In this document: piece by piece, positions 45,125 through 53,785 of the stretch | Numbering within the stretch: position 1 is the stretch's first letter | Layout of the letters: each line of letters begins with the position of its first letter | Origin: an uncultured Draconibacterium sp. | GTDB lineage: Bacteria; Bacteroidota; Bacteroidia; Bacteroidales; Prolixibacteraceae | Reading direction: 5' to 3' | DNA length: 64,000 bases | NCBI RefSeq assembly: GCF_963677155.1 | Contig: NZ_OY781884.1 | Coordinates: forward strand, 1,038,001-1,102,000 | Made by a program: the position numbers and the translations under genes | The notes under the pieces: model-generated | What the model saw: the letters and a program-made list of their open reading frames with translations, nothing else | What the model was told of the DNA's origin: nothing | Database searches by the model: none

Positions 45125-45468
45125 TAATAAACCGGATCTAAACCGTTTTCAAACAGTATCCCGCCTGAACGATAAATAGAATAAGGTGTTTCCAGCAGAA
45201 CCAGACCTGTTTCGTTGGCCAACTCGATCATTTCTGGTGTCGCAATTTTGTTACGTGCCAGTAATACCACTTCAATGTCGGCCATCTCGGCAGTGCGAAC
45301 AATTTGCAAATTAGTCAGTCCTGTAATTAAAAGTATATGCTCCGTATCTAGCGTCAAAACATCGCTCATCAGATCGGAACTAAAGGCTCTCTGCAAATCA
45401 TGGTCGTTTTCGGTATCTCCGGCAACCACTTTCGCATTGGTCAAATCAATAATCTCAGATAATTTCAC
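45124..45468 (-). CDS. DRTGG-domain protein (first copy)
   Basis: A 114-residue DRTGG-domain protein (FSSDLMSDVLTLD, LLITGLTNLQIVRTAEMADI). It is the first gene of hydrogenase operon 2. It shares the domain with the 43024-43356 gene but is clearly different in sequence. A ligand-binding role is inferred from the domain only. Transcription probably starts at the TATCTTTG element about 23 bp upstream. Confidence 0.82.
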   Translation of the reverse strand: MKLSEIIDLTNAKVVAGDTENDHDLQRAFSSDLMSDVLTLDTEHILLITGLTNLQIVRTAEMADIEVVLLARNKIATPEMIELANETGLVLLETPYSIYRSGGILFENGLDPVY

Positions 45469-45490
45469 TTGGTTCGTTTAAAACTTGGCG

Positions 45491-45498
45491 CAAAGATA
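45491..45498 (-). promoter_or_regulatory. Candidate -7 element of hydrogenase operon 2
   Basis: On the minus strand TATCTTTG matches TAnnTTTG exactly, 22 bp before the first start codon. A TTG lies 28 bp further upstream, more than the usual spacing. The region up to 45704 is shared with the divergent PAS/SpoIIE unit. Confidence 0.5.
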
Positions 45499-45704
45499 AT
45501 CCTACTACCTCTTTTTTTTACTGCTGCAAGTCAAGTTGTTCCGAATTTATAATGAATAAAAACAAGCCCTATTTGTCTCTTTTTCTGCCAGATCGATTTT
45601 CAAAAATCTGTTTTTAAACAATTACCAAAAATATCAAGCTTCTGAGGTTTTAAATGCCTTGTAAAATGCGTATTTTACCCTGGCAAAACTTGAAAAGACA
45701 AATC

Positions 45705-46637
45705 ATGATTTACGATAAAGAATCATTTCTGACCGGCAATATCGAAGACCCGGCTATTCATCAGAAAATTATTGATGCTCTACCGATACCTATTTTCTAT
45801 CGCAATACTGAAGGCATTTACCAGATGTGTAATGCCGCACACGAAAAATTTACAGGTAAAACAAAAGAACAAATACTGGGCAAACCACTGCACGAAGTAC
45901 ACGTAAAAGAAATGGCCGACAAATATCTGGCGCAAGACAAAGAACTGATTGCCAATCCCGATGTTCAGGTGTACAACACGCAAGTGCGGCATGGCGACGG
46001 CACCTCGCACCACGTAATCCTGAACAAAGCAGTGATTCGCGACAACGAGAATAAAATTGTTGGGATTGTAGGTTCAATCAACGACATAACCGAATTGAAA
46101 AAAACCGAAAAACGCCTGGAGAAAGCGCAGGAAACCATGCAGGTTTCGTCGCAAATGATTCACAAAATATCGTCGGGGATTGTAATGGTAGACAGCAATT
46201 TTAAAATTGTTGACTCCAATGAATATTTTGCCAAACTAATGGGCGAAGACACCGAAGAATTATACGAAACCATTCCCGGGCTTACCGGTGCCGATGTAAA
46301 AGGATTGGTGCCTGATTTGATTTATAAAATGATTTCGAGCGTCCTTACATCAGGCGACGAACTGGCTGAACGAGATTTAAAATTCAACAATAAATTGATG
46401 CACGTTTCGGTTAGAACACTATATAAAAACAAAGTAGTTGGCGTTGTTTTCCGCGATATGTCGGCACCAATGCTGGTACAGGACGAAATTATTAACCGGG
46501 CACGCAAAATCAATAAACAAAATATTGAAACGGTACAGAAAATTGCCTTTCTACTAGGCGAGAATGCAGCCGAAACCGAAGAATTGCTAAACTCCATAAT
46601 TGAAACCTATCGCTATGGTGACGACAACAAATCCTGA
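45705..46637 (+). CDS. PAS-domain sensor protein
   Basis: A 310-residue cytoplasmic protein with two PAS domains. The first (about 25-130) has PIPIFYRNTEGIYQMCN and VGIVGSINDITE; a short coiled linker ELKKTEKRLEKAQETM follows. The second (about 150-260) starts IHKISSGIVMVDSNFKIV. No kinase domain is attached, so it needs a partner, probably the SpoIIE-type protein whose gene overlaps its end by 23 nt. I chose ATG 45705 because PAS-like sequence begins soon after; an ATG at 45654 would add 17 atypical residues. Ligand (redox, haem, flavin or O2) cannot be told. Confidence 0.85.
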   Translation: MIYDKESFLTGNIEDPAIHQKIIDALPIPIFYRNTEGIYQMCNAAHEKFTGKTKEQILGKPLHEVHVKEMADKYLAQDKELIANPDVQVYNTQVRHGDGTSHHVILNKAVIRDNENKIVGIVGSINDITELKKTEKRLEKAQETMQVSSQMIHKISSGIVMVDSNFKIVDSNEYFAKLMGEDTEELYETIPGLTGADVKGLVPDLIYKMISSVLTSGDELAERDLKFNNKLMHVSVRTLYKNKVVGVVFRDMSAPMLVQDEIINRARKINKQNIETVQKIAFLLGENAAETEELLNSIIETYRYGDDNKS

Positions 46638-47814
46638 TTACCACGTTGAAATAGACTTCCAACAAAAGCGCCCAAAAGGAGAGATTGCCTGTGGCGATGT
46701 ATTTCAGTCGAGCATTATTCGCGAAGAAGGACGCACCATTTTAGTATTGAGCGACGGCATTGGACATGGAATAAAAGCCAGTGTTTTAGCCACACTAACT
46801 TCTACTATGGCCTTAAAATATTCGCTTTTGCACACCAAACCCGAAGTAGCCGCTCGCATAATTATGGAAACGCTACCCAAAAGTAGCGACGGAAAAGAAA
46901 GCTATGCCACGTTCACCATTATTGAGTTGGACAATGAAGGACATATTAGAATTGTGAACTACGACAACCCTGAAATTTTGGTATTAAGAAACGGAGTTGC
47001 CATGCAGGGAAAAGAATACAACCGAACCATTGAGGGCGAAGAAAATCTGGGCAAAGTACTGCATTGCAAAGAGTTTACTGCCCGGAAAGAAGACCGCATA
47101 ATTTTCATGTCGGACGGAGTGCCACAATCGGGCCTTGGAGACCAGCACTACCCGCTTGGATGGGGAATGGAAAACATCGAGGATTTTGCTCTGAACCAGA
47201 TCAAACGAATGCCCGATATTTCGGCAACAAAACTGGCACGCAAAATTATTAATCAGGCGGTAATGAACGATCAGTTTTCGGTAAAAGACGACACCAGTTG
47301 TGGCGTAATGTATTTTCGCGAACCACGAAAATTTATGCTAATTACCGGTCCGCCTTTCTACAAAATAAAAGACTACGATTTTGTTGGCCGAATTCAGGGT
47401 TTCGAAGGAAAGAAAATTATTTGCGGAGGAACCACTGCCGAAATTATTGCCCGCGAACTTGACCTAACAGTTGAAATTCAGCACGGCAATAAAAACCTGG
47501 AAGAATTACCGCCAACAGCAAAAATGCAAGGCTTCGAAATGGTTACGGAAGGAATTCTAACCCTGGGAAAAGTAGAGGAAATACTGGAAAATTACGATAG
47601 CGATACCCGACTGACTGACAGCCCGCCCGAAGAAATTGTAAAGCTTTTACTACAGCACGATTGCATCGATATTATTGTTGGAACCCGTATTAACTGGGCA
47701 CATCAGGATCCGGAGCAACCACTGGAACTCGAACTCCGAAAATTCGTAGTAAAACGCATCGTAAAATTACTGATACACAAATTCTTTAAAAAGGTAAAGA
47801 TTGAATATGTGTAA
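46615..47814 (+). CDS. SpoIIE-type (PP2C) phosphatase with extra C-terminal domain
   Basis: A 399-residue protein whose first 235 residues form a SpoIIE/RsbU-like PP2C phosphatase: GEIACGDVF, LSDGIGHGIKAS, FMSDGVPQSGLGD and VKDDTSCGVM carry the metal-binding Asp residues. The last 165 or so residues (from about KFMLITGPPF to the end) form a second domain I do not recognise (GGTTAEIIARELDL, LLLQHDCIDIIVGTRI). It overlaps the PAS gene and has an upstream TTG alternative at 46600. Phosphatases of this type reverse Ser/Thr phosphorylation set by RsbT/RsbW-like kinases. Confidence 0.85.
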   Translation: MVTTTNPDYHVEIDFQQKRPKGEIACGDVFQSSIIREEGRTILVLSDGIGHGIKASVLATLTSTMALKYSLLHTKPEVAARIIMETLPKSSDGKESYATFTIIELDNEGHIRIVNYDNPEILVLRNGVAMQGKEYNRTIEGEENLGKVLHCKEFTARKEDRIIFMSDGVPQSGLGDQHYPLGWGMENIEDFALNQIKRMPDISATKLARKIINQAVMNDQFSVKDDTSCGVMYFREPRKFMLITGPPFYKIKDYDFVGRIQGFEGKKIICGGTTAEIIARELDLTVEIQHGNKNLEELPPTAKMQGFEMVTEGILTLGKVEEILENYDSDTRLTDSPPEEIVKLLLQHDCIDIIVGTRINWAHQDPEQPLELELRKFVVKRIVKLLIHKFFKKVKIEYV

Positions 47815-47934
47815 AATTTAACACAAAAACAGGCGAAAGAACCTGAACAAAAGCAGCCCGAATTTCGTACTACTATTGAGGGTCTTCCCCATGATTAGAA
47901 CAACGATTCTTTCAAAACAAAAACAAGACCGGAT

Positions 47935-48546
47935 ATGAAAACAATATTTACCATCTTACTCTCAATTCTGTTTCTGACATCGTTTGGGCAAATTAAACGT
48001 TTTTTAATTCAGGGACAGATTGTCGATCAATACGACTATCCCATTAGTGATGTGTATGTCGTAAATCTGAACAACCACGATAAAGACATCAGCCTGAAAA
48101 ACGGAGTATTCTCTATTTGGGTTTCTCCAGGCGATTCGCTGGTACTTTCGCATATTTCTTATTTTCGAAAAATTGTTTCGGTACACGCCCTGCTTGTCAA
48201 TCCAAAAGTTGAATTAATTTCTGAAAATATCGACATTCAGGAAGTAGTAGTATCACCCGAACAAACAATAAAAACAGACAAAGCAAAGGAAAATATTGCT
48301 TTTATGAAAGACTACTCTCCCCCCGTTAAATTTCGCATGGCAGAAGAGGAAACCAATCCGGTAACAACAATAACGACAGAGAATAACGATTTGATGCGTT
48401 CAGAGGCCTCTTCATTAAGCATTGTCCGTTTTTCTCCTTCCGAAAATATTGGCAAACTTTTTACCCTCTGGAAGAAAGATCAATCGGATAATTATTTTTC
48501 TACACGAAAAACCCGCGAGCAACTGGAGAAAAAGAAAAACAAGTAA
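47935..48546 (+). CDS. Secreted protein with carboxypeptidase-regulatory-like domain
   Basis: A 203-residue protein with a signal peptide (about 1-18, SFGQ) and one N-terminal domain of the CarboxypepD_reg-like type (IQGQIVDQYDYPISDVYVVN to VVVSPEQ). The rest is mostly charged and ends in Lys-rich sequence (LEKKKNK). No enzymatic motif seen. Its function is unknown. It stands alone between the phosphatase gene and gpx. Confidence 0.72.
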   Translation: MKTIFTILLSILFLTSFGQIKRFLIQGQIVDQYDYPISDVYVVNLNNHDKDISLKNGVFSIWVSPGDSLVLSHISYFRKIVSVHALLVNPKVELISENIDIQEVVVSPEQTIKTDKAKENIAFMKDYSPPVKFRMAEEETNPVTTITTENNDLMRSEASSLSIVRFSPSENIGKLFTLWKKDQSDNYFSTRKTREQLEKKKNK

Positions 48547-48646
48547 GAGGAATTCTACACAAATATCTTCTTAACTGCCCCATTTATCACTCCACACAAA
48601 CTTTCAGGCATTCCGGCTGTTCTTTAGGTGTAAAAAATTTAAAAAT

Positions 48647-49183
48647 ATGAAAAAGCTGATTCTTATAAACATTTTATTCCTGGCAGTAATCACAGCCTTT
48701 GGGCAAAGTTCGCTACACGATTTTGTTGTAAAGGATATTGAAGGAAATGATTTCGACCTTTCCTCATTAAAAGGAAAGAAAGTATTGGTTGTAAATACGG
48801 CATCAAAGTGCGGACTTACTCCACAGTTTGAACAATTACAAAGTATTTTTGAGCAATACGGTGGCGATAATTTTGTTATCATCGGGTTTCCGGCCAATAA
48901 TTTTGCCAACCAGGAACCCAAAAGCAACTCCGAAATTGTTGAATTTTGCGAAATGAATTATGGAGTTACATTCCCCATGATGTCGAAAATTTCGGTGAAA
49001 GGCGATGATATGCATCCGATATACCAATGGCTGACTCAGAAAAGTAAAAACGGAAAACAGGATTCGGAAGTTAGCTGGAACTTTCAAAAATACCTGATTG
49101 ACGAAAACGGAAATTTAGTTGACGTAATTGAACCTAAAGTAAAACCTGATGACGCTAAGATTATTAGCTGGATTACGCAGTAA
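48647..49183 (+). CDS. Glutathione-peroxidase-family protein, Cys type
   Basis: A 178-residue thioredoxin-fold peroxidase with a signal peptide (about 1-20). The peroxidatic Cys55 lies in VNTASKCGLTPQ, GFPANNFANQEP supplies the Gln, and SWNFQKYLID the Trp and Asn of the catalytic tetrad. The Cys type usually uses thioredoxin rather than glutathione. It probably reduces peroxides in the periplasm, useful for an organism with O2-sensitive hydrogenases (inference). Confidence 0.88.
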   Translation: MKKLILINILFLAVITAFGQSSLHDFVVKDIEGNDFDLSSLKGKKVLVVNTASKCGLTPQFEQLQSIFEQYGGDNFVIIGFPANNFANQEPKSNSEIVEFCEMNYGVTFPMMSKISVKGDDMHPIYQWLTQKSKNGKQDSEVSWNFQKYLIDENGNLVDVIEPKVKPDDAKIISWITQ

Positions 49184-49202
49184 CAGTAGAAAGACATATA
49201 AT

Positions 49203-49232
49203 AAAAAAAGGCCGACTTATGTCGACCTTTTC
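49203..49232 (-). terminator. Terminator after the first tRNA-Val, also usable for gpx
   Basis: A 10-bp stem with one mismatch (49207-49216 / 49221-49230) and a 4-nt loop is followed by a T run on the minus strand. A short T run also follows on the plus strand, so it may act for both directions. Confidence 0.75.
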
Positions 49233-49233
49233 G

Positions 49234-49308
49234 TGGGGAGTACTGGATTCGAACCAGTGACCCCCTGGGTGTAAACCAGGTGCTCTGAACCAACTGAGCT
49301 AACCCCCC
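49234..49308 (-). tRNA. tRNA-Val (anticodon UAC), downstream copy
   Basis: A 75-nt tRNA gene on the minus strand with intact arms: acceptor GGGGGGT/ACTCCCC, D-arm GCTCAG, anticodon stem CCTGG with loop TTTACAC (anticodon TAC), T-arm ACTGG-TTCGAAT-CCAGT, discriminator A. No CCA is encoded. Confidence 0.95.
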
Positions 49309-49339
49309 AAATATTATAACATCAATAGCAAAGCACATT

Positions 49340-49369
49340 AAAAAAGAGGTCAACCAAAATCAACCTCTC
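49340..49369 (-). terminator. Possible terminator after the second tRNA-Val
   Basis: AGAGGT (49345-49350) and ACCTCT (49363-49368) form a 6-bp stem followed by six T on the minus strand, ending the upstream tRNA copy. Confidence 0.5.
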
Positions 49370-49372
49370 TTG

Positions 49373-49447
49373 TGGGGAGTACTGGATTCGAACCAGTGAC
49401 CCCCTGGGTGTAAACCAGGTGCTCTGAACCAACTGAGCTAACCCCCC
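49373..49447 (-). tRNA. tRNA-Val (anticodon UAC), upstream copy
   Basis: Identical over its 75 nt to the copy at 49234-49308, with the same anticodon TAC and no encoded CCA. The 64-bp spacer between the two differs, showing a gene duplication rather than a repeat error. Confidence 0.95.
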
Positions 49448-49547
49448 AATATGCTTATTTCTGTTTCTGAACGCGCCCCCTTTTCAGTAAGGCGCTGCAA
49501 ATATAAAACCTATTTTCAGTTCTGCAAAAGTTTTTTCAAGAATTTTC

Positions 49548-50852
49548 TCAAAGTACCTCTGCCACCACGAATGTGCTGCCCCCTACAAATATCATATCCA
49601 TTTTATCTGCAACAAGTCTTGCTTTCTTATAGGCCTCGTTTACTGATGGATAAACTTCACCAACCAACCCAAACTCGTTTGCTCGTTTTGCCAACTCATC
49701 TGCATTCATTGCCCGGGCGATATCAGCTTTTACAAAATAATAGTTGGCTTCTTTGGGTAAAAGTGCCAAAACTTTCTCCGGATCTTTATCGCAAACCGTT
49801 CCAAAAATAAAATGCAACTGCTTGTAAGCTGTATTTTCAAGCTGTTGAACAATCGACTTAATTCCGTCTTCATTATGCCCGGTATCGCAAACCGTTAACG
49901 GATTAGTACCAATTACCTGCCAGCGGCCCAGCAATCCGGTAGTTGTAACCACATTTGCCAGTCCTTCGCGCAAACAATTTTCTGCTATTTTATAATCCTT
50001 TCCATTTAAAAGGTCAACAGCTTTTAATACAGCCGGAATATTTTTATGCTGGTATTGCCCCAATAAATCCAATGCTAACTGAGGATACACATCCTTCCCC
50101 TCTTTTTGCACATTGAGTTGCTGCCTGCCATCCATACTCAACATCGAATAGGCCACGTTGTATTCCTGATCAGAAAAATAAATTGAAGTATCAACTTCTT
50201 GTGCTTTTTCATTAAAAACCGGAGCTGTTTCTTTTTGCGTTGTTCCAATTACCACTGGAACACCCGTTTTTATAATTCCGGCTTTTTCGCCAGCAATCTT
50301 CTCCAAAGTATCTCCAAGCAGGTTGGTATGATCTAACCCAATATTGGTAATAATACTTACATCGGGTGTAATAATATTAGTAGAATCGAGCCGTCCGCCA
50401 AGCCCAACTTCCATTATCGCCACATCAATTTCCTGATGGGCAAAATAATCGAATGCCATAGCCACCGTCAGTTCAAAGAACGATGGCTGAATTTTCCACA
50501 AATCATTGTTAGTTACAAAATTACTCACCCAATCAACCACAGCCGATTCCGGCATCATTTGGCCATTAATTTTTATGCGCTCACGAAAATCTTTCAAGTG
50601 TGGCGAAGTATATAGACCGGTTTTGTACCCGGCCGCCTGAAGCACTGAAGCCAGCATATGCGAAACCGATCCTTTCCCGTTCGTTCCGGCAACGTGTATG
50701 GTTCGGTATTTCCGGTGTGGATGACCGTAATTTTCATCCAGTTTCAACGTATTTCCCAGAGTGTTCTTATAGGCAGCGGGCCCAGTTCGCTGAAACATAG
50801 GCAACTGACTAAACAGATAGTCTAAAGTAGCTTTGTAATCCAATGAATTCAA
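49548..50852 (-). CDS. folC: Folylpolyglutamate/dihydrofolate synthase
   Basis: A 434-residue Mur-ligase-fold enzyme. The ATP-binding VAGTNGKGSVSHML and YTSPHLKDFRERI are the FolC signature, with LGGRLDSTNI and GLDHTNLLGDTLEKIAGEKAGI completing the site. It adds Glu to dihydropteroate and then to folates. The start at 50852 is divergent from the PhoH gene, with about 90 bp between start codons. Confidence 0.94.
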   Translation of the reverse strand: MNSLDYKATLDYLFSQLPMFQRTGPAAYKNTLGNTLKLDENYGHPHRKYRTIHVAGTNGKGSVSHMLASVLQAAGYKTGLYTSPHLKDFRERIKINGQMMPESAVVDWVSNFVTNNDLWKIQPSFFELTVAMAFDYFAHQEIDVAIMEVGLGGRLDSTNIITPDVSIITNIGLDHTNLLGDTLEKIAGEKAGIIKTGVPVVIGTTQKETAPVFNEKAQEVDTSIYFSDQEYNVAYSMLSMDGRQQLNVQKEGKDVYPQLALDLLGQYQHKNIPAVLKAVDLLNGKDYKIAENCLREGLANVVTTTGLLGRWQVIGTNPLTVCDTGHNEDGIKSIVQQLENTAYKQLHFIFGTVCDKDPEKVLALLPKEANYYFVKADIARAMNADELAKRANEFGLVGEVYPSVNEAYKKARLVADKMDMIFVGGSTFVVAEVL

Positions 50853-50944
50853 TATTTATTAACTGCTGCAAGTTTATTAATTTTTGGCGCATCAGCCCCC
50901 GTTTTCTGACGAAATTATATACATTTAGAACAAATCATTTATAT

Positions 50945-52276
50945 ATGCTGAGTAAAACTAAAAAGAGTAAAATTTTCGTTCTCGACACCAACGTAATTTT
51001 ACACGATCACACCTGTATTTACCAGTTCCAGGATAACGACATTATCCTTCCGATTACAGTACTCGAGGAGCTGGACAAGTTTAAACGAGGAAACGACCTT
51101 ATCAACTTTCAGGCACGCGAATTTACCAGGGTGCTCGATGAAATTGTTGGAGATGACATTTTTAACGGCGGGAAATCGCTCGGTGTAGGAAAAGGCCGAT
51201 TACGCATTGAAACCGGAAAACCGTTCTCGGATGAACTAAAAGCTTCGTTTCGTGAAGATATTCCAGACCATAGAATTCTGGCTATTGCTGATTTTACAGC
51301 CAGAACTTATCCACGCCGAAAAACGGTACTGATCAGCAAGGACATCAACCTTCGGATGAAGGCCAAGTCCTTGGGCATACAAGCAGAAGATTACAAAACC
51401 GACCAGGTTACCGACGAGAATATACTGGATAAAACCATCACTACGTTCGATAATTTTGACGACCAAATGATCGATCAGCTATACCAGCAAGGTTCGTTTG
51501 CGAAAGCCGACGTGAAAGATTTTACGCCCGATGCCAACGAGTGTTACATATTCAGAGGCAACCAATCGAGCGCATTGGCGCGATACGACGGTAAATCGGA
51601 ACGTATTTACCGGGTAGAGAAAAAATCGGCTTACGGCATAAAACCACGTAATGCAGAACAAACATTTAGTTTGAATATGCTGATGGATCCGGAAGTACGA
51701 CTAATGGCTCTTACCGGAAAGGCCGGAACCGGAAAAACACTGCTTGCACTGGCTGCTGCAATTGAGCAACACCGCCAATACGAACAGATACTTCTGGCCC
51801 GCCCCATTGTAGCATTAAGTAACCGCGACCTTGGCTATTTGCCGGGCGATGCCAACGAAAAGATCAATCCGTACATGCAACCGCTTTTCGATAATTTAGC
51901 TGTAATTAAACATACTTTCAATCCGCGAAGCAACGAATACCAGCTTATTGAAGAGATGGTGAAAGAAGAAAAACTAAACATAACGCCACTGGCTTACATT
52001 CGCGGAAGAAGTTTATCGAATGCCTTCTTCATAATCGACGAAGCACAAAACCTTACTCCGCACGAAATTAAAACCATTATTACACGTGCCGGCGAAGGAA
52101 CCAAAATGATATTTACCGGCGACTTGTGGCAGATCGACTCGCCTTACCTCGATATGAAATCGAATGGTTTGGCCTACATGGTTGATCGCATGCGCAACCA
52201 GGAATTATTTGCACACATTAATCTGGTGAAAGGCGAACGAAGTTATCTGGCCGAACTTGCCAGTAACTTGTTATAA
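50945..52276 (+). CDS. PIN-PhoH family ATPase
   Basis: A 443-residue protein with an N-terminal PIN nuclease-like domain (FVLDTNVILHDH, about 8-150) and a C-terminal PhoH ATPase domain. Walker A is TGKAGTGKTLLAL (near 258), Walker B FFIIDEAQNL (near 362). The PIN-PhoH pairing (YlaK/PhoH2-like) is linked to RNA unwinding and cleavage. I chose ATG 50945; an ATG at 50843 would overlap folC and add 34 atypical residues. Confidence 0.9.
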   Translation: MLSKTKKSKIFVLDTNVILHDHTCIYQFQDNDIILPITVLEELDKFKRGNDLINFQAREFTRVLDEIVGDDIFNGGKSLGVGKGRLRIETGKPFSDELKASFREDIPDHRILAIADFTARTYPRRKTVLISKDINLRMKAKSLGIQAEDYKTDQVTDENILDKTITTFDNFDDQMIDQLYQQGSFAKADVKDFTPDANECYIFRGNQSSALARYDGKSERIYRVEKKSAYGIKPRNAEQTFSLNMLMDPEVRLMALTGKAGTGKTLLALAAAIEQHRQYEQILLARPIVALSNRDLGYLPGDANEKINPYMQPLFDNLAVIKHTFNPRSNEYQLIEEMVKEEKLNITPLAYIRGRSLSNAFFIIDEAQNLTPHEIKTIITRAGEGTKMIFTGDLWQIDSPYLDMKSNGLAYMVDRMRNQELFAHINLVKGERSYLAELASNLL

Positions 52277-52292
52277 ATCATTGAAAATAGAA

Positions 52293-52357
52293 GCGTCATG
52301 CTGAATTTATTTCAGCATCTACTCGGAAAAGATTCCGAAACAAGTTCGGAATGACGT
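52293..52357. repeat. Cruciform-type intergenic palindrome
   Basis: Outer arms CGTCAT (52294-52299) and ATGACG (52351-52356) enclose two smaller hairpins, GCTGAA/TTCAGC and TTCCGAA/TTCGGAA. The whole can fold into a three-way structure. It is in the 172-bp gap between the PhoH and mtaB genes. Confidence 0.8.
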
Positions 52358-52387
52358 AACATAGAATAATTGATTCAGAAAGAAGTA

Positions 52388-52417
52388 TTTGCAATAAGCA
52401 GCTTTTTTCTACCTTTG
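52388..52417 (+). promoter_or_regulatory. Bacteroidota-type promoter of mtaB
   Basis: TTTG (52388-52391) is followed after 18 bp by TACCTTTG (52410-52417). Both match the -33 and -7 consensus well. The mtaB start is 31 bp downstream. Confidence 0.7.
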
Positions 52418-52448
52418 CAGCCTATTTAGAATAATTCAAGATAGACAG

Positions 52449-53753
52449 ATGGATTACAAGGGGAAGAAAGCTGCTTTTTACACATTGGGTTGTAAACTTA
52501 ATTTTTCAGAAACGTCGACTATTGCCGGCTCTTTTAAAGAGGTTGGTTTTGATCGTGTTGAGTTTGATGAAAAAGCTGATGTATACGTTATTAATACCTG
52601 CTCTGTTACCAACCAGGGAGATAAGGCTAGTCGTAATATTGTACGCAAGGCCGTAAAACAAAATCCAAATGCCATGGTAATTGTGGTGGGTTGCTACTCG
52701 CAGCTAAAACCCGACGAAGTAGGTCACATCGAAGGTGTTGACATGGTGTTGGGAACACAGGAAAAGTTTCATATCCCTCACTACCTCGGCGACCTGCAAA
52801 AACGCGAAACTACCGAGATTAAAACAACTCGCTTAGCCAACATAAAAAACTATCACAAAGCATTTTCGTGGGGCGACCGCACACGTAGTTTTCTGAAAAT
52901 ACAGGATGGTTGCGATTATTATTGCTCGTTTTGCACCATCCCGTATGCACGCGGACGAAGCAGAAACGACAACATTGTAGATACGGTTAAAGAAGCACAA
53001 AAATCCGTTCAGAAAGGATATAAAGAAATTATACTTACTGGTGTAAACATTGGTGACTTCGGCAAATCTACCGGCGAGAATTTTCTTGATCTGTTAAAAG
53101 CACTGGAACAAGTAGAAGGCCTCGAAAGACTGCGTTTAGGATCGGTTGAACCCAACTTGCTTAAAGACGAGATTATCGAACTGGTATCCAACTCGAAAGT
53201 CATCATGCCGCATTTTCATTTGCCTTTGCAATCGGGCTCCGATGAAATTCTGTCGCTGATGAAACGAAAATACTCTACCGACTTGTACCGAAAACGAGTA
53301 GAGCGCATTCGCGAAATTGTACCACATGCATTTATTGGTGTTGATGTAATTGCCGGTACCAACGGAGAAACAGAAAAGTATTTCCAGGAATCGTTCGACT
53401 TCCTCAATAGTTTGGAAATTTCGCAACTGCATGCGTTTACCTACTCTGAAAGAAGTGGAACGCAGGCCTTGAAAATTCCGTGGAAAGTAGATGTGGAAGA
53501 GCGCAAAAACCGTACACAGAAATACATTAGCTTGTCGGAGAAAAAGCTGAGGGCTTTCTATGAAAAACATATTGGCGTATCACAAACAGCACTTTTCGAG
53601 GCCCAGAAAAAACAAGACAAAATGTTTGGGTTCACCGAAAACTACATCAAAGTGGAAGTGCCCTATCAAGAAGAACTGGTAAATAAGCTGGGTAGCGTAA
53701 AATTAAGGTCAATTCTGCCAAACGGTAACGTTGCTGTAGATTTCAACGCCTGA
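52449..53753 (+). CDS. mtaB: tRNA t6A37 methylthiotransferase MtaB
   Basis: A 434-residue radical-SAM methylthiotransferase. The N-terminal UPF0004 domain has Cys residues in TLGCKLN, NTCSVTN and VVGCYSQ for one [4Fe-4S]; the radical SAM motif is CDYYCSFC; a TRAM-like domain lies at the C-terminus. The sequence GCKLNFSE and the length favour MtaB over MiaB or RimO. It would make ms2t6A at tRNA position 37. It is preceded by a good promoter. Confidence 0.9.
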   Translation: MDYKGKKAAFYTLGCKLNFSETSTIAGSFKEVGFDRVEFDEKADVYVINTCSVTNQGDKASRNIVRKAVKQNPNAMVIVVGCYSQLKPDEVGHIEGVDMVLGTQEKFHIPHYLGDLQKRETTEIKTTRLANIKNYHKAFSWGDRTRSFLKIQDGCDYYCSFCTIPYARGRSRNDNIVDTVKEAQKSVQKGYKEIILTGVNIGDFGKSTGENFLDLLKALEQVEGLERLRLGSVEPNLLKDEIIELVSNSKVIMPHFHLPLQSGSDEILSLMKRKYSTDLYRKRVERIREIVPHAFIGVDVIAGTNGETEKYFQESFDFLNSLEISQLHAFTYSERSGTQALKIPWKVDVEERKNRTQKYISLSEKKLRAFYEKHIGVSQTALFEAQKKQDKMFGFTENYIKVEVPYQEELVNKLGSVKLRSILPNGNVAVDFNA

Positions 53754-53761
53754 TTTTTAAA

Positions 53762-53769
53762 TACTTTTG
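53762..53769 (+). promoter_or_regulatory. Candidate -7 element of the inositol monophosphatase-like gene
   Basis: TACTTTTG matches TAnnTTTG, 16 bp before the ATG at 53786. A -33 element at the proper distance is not clear. Confidence 0.4.
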
Positions 53770-53785
53770 TGCAAAACAAATAGAC

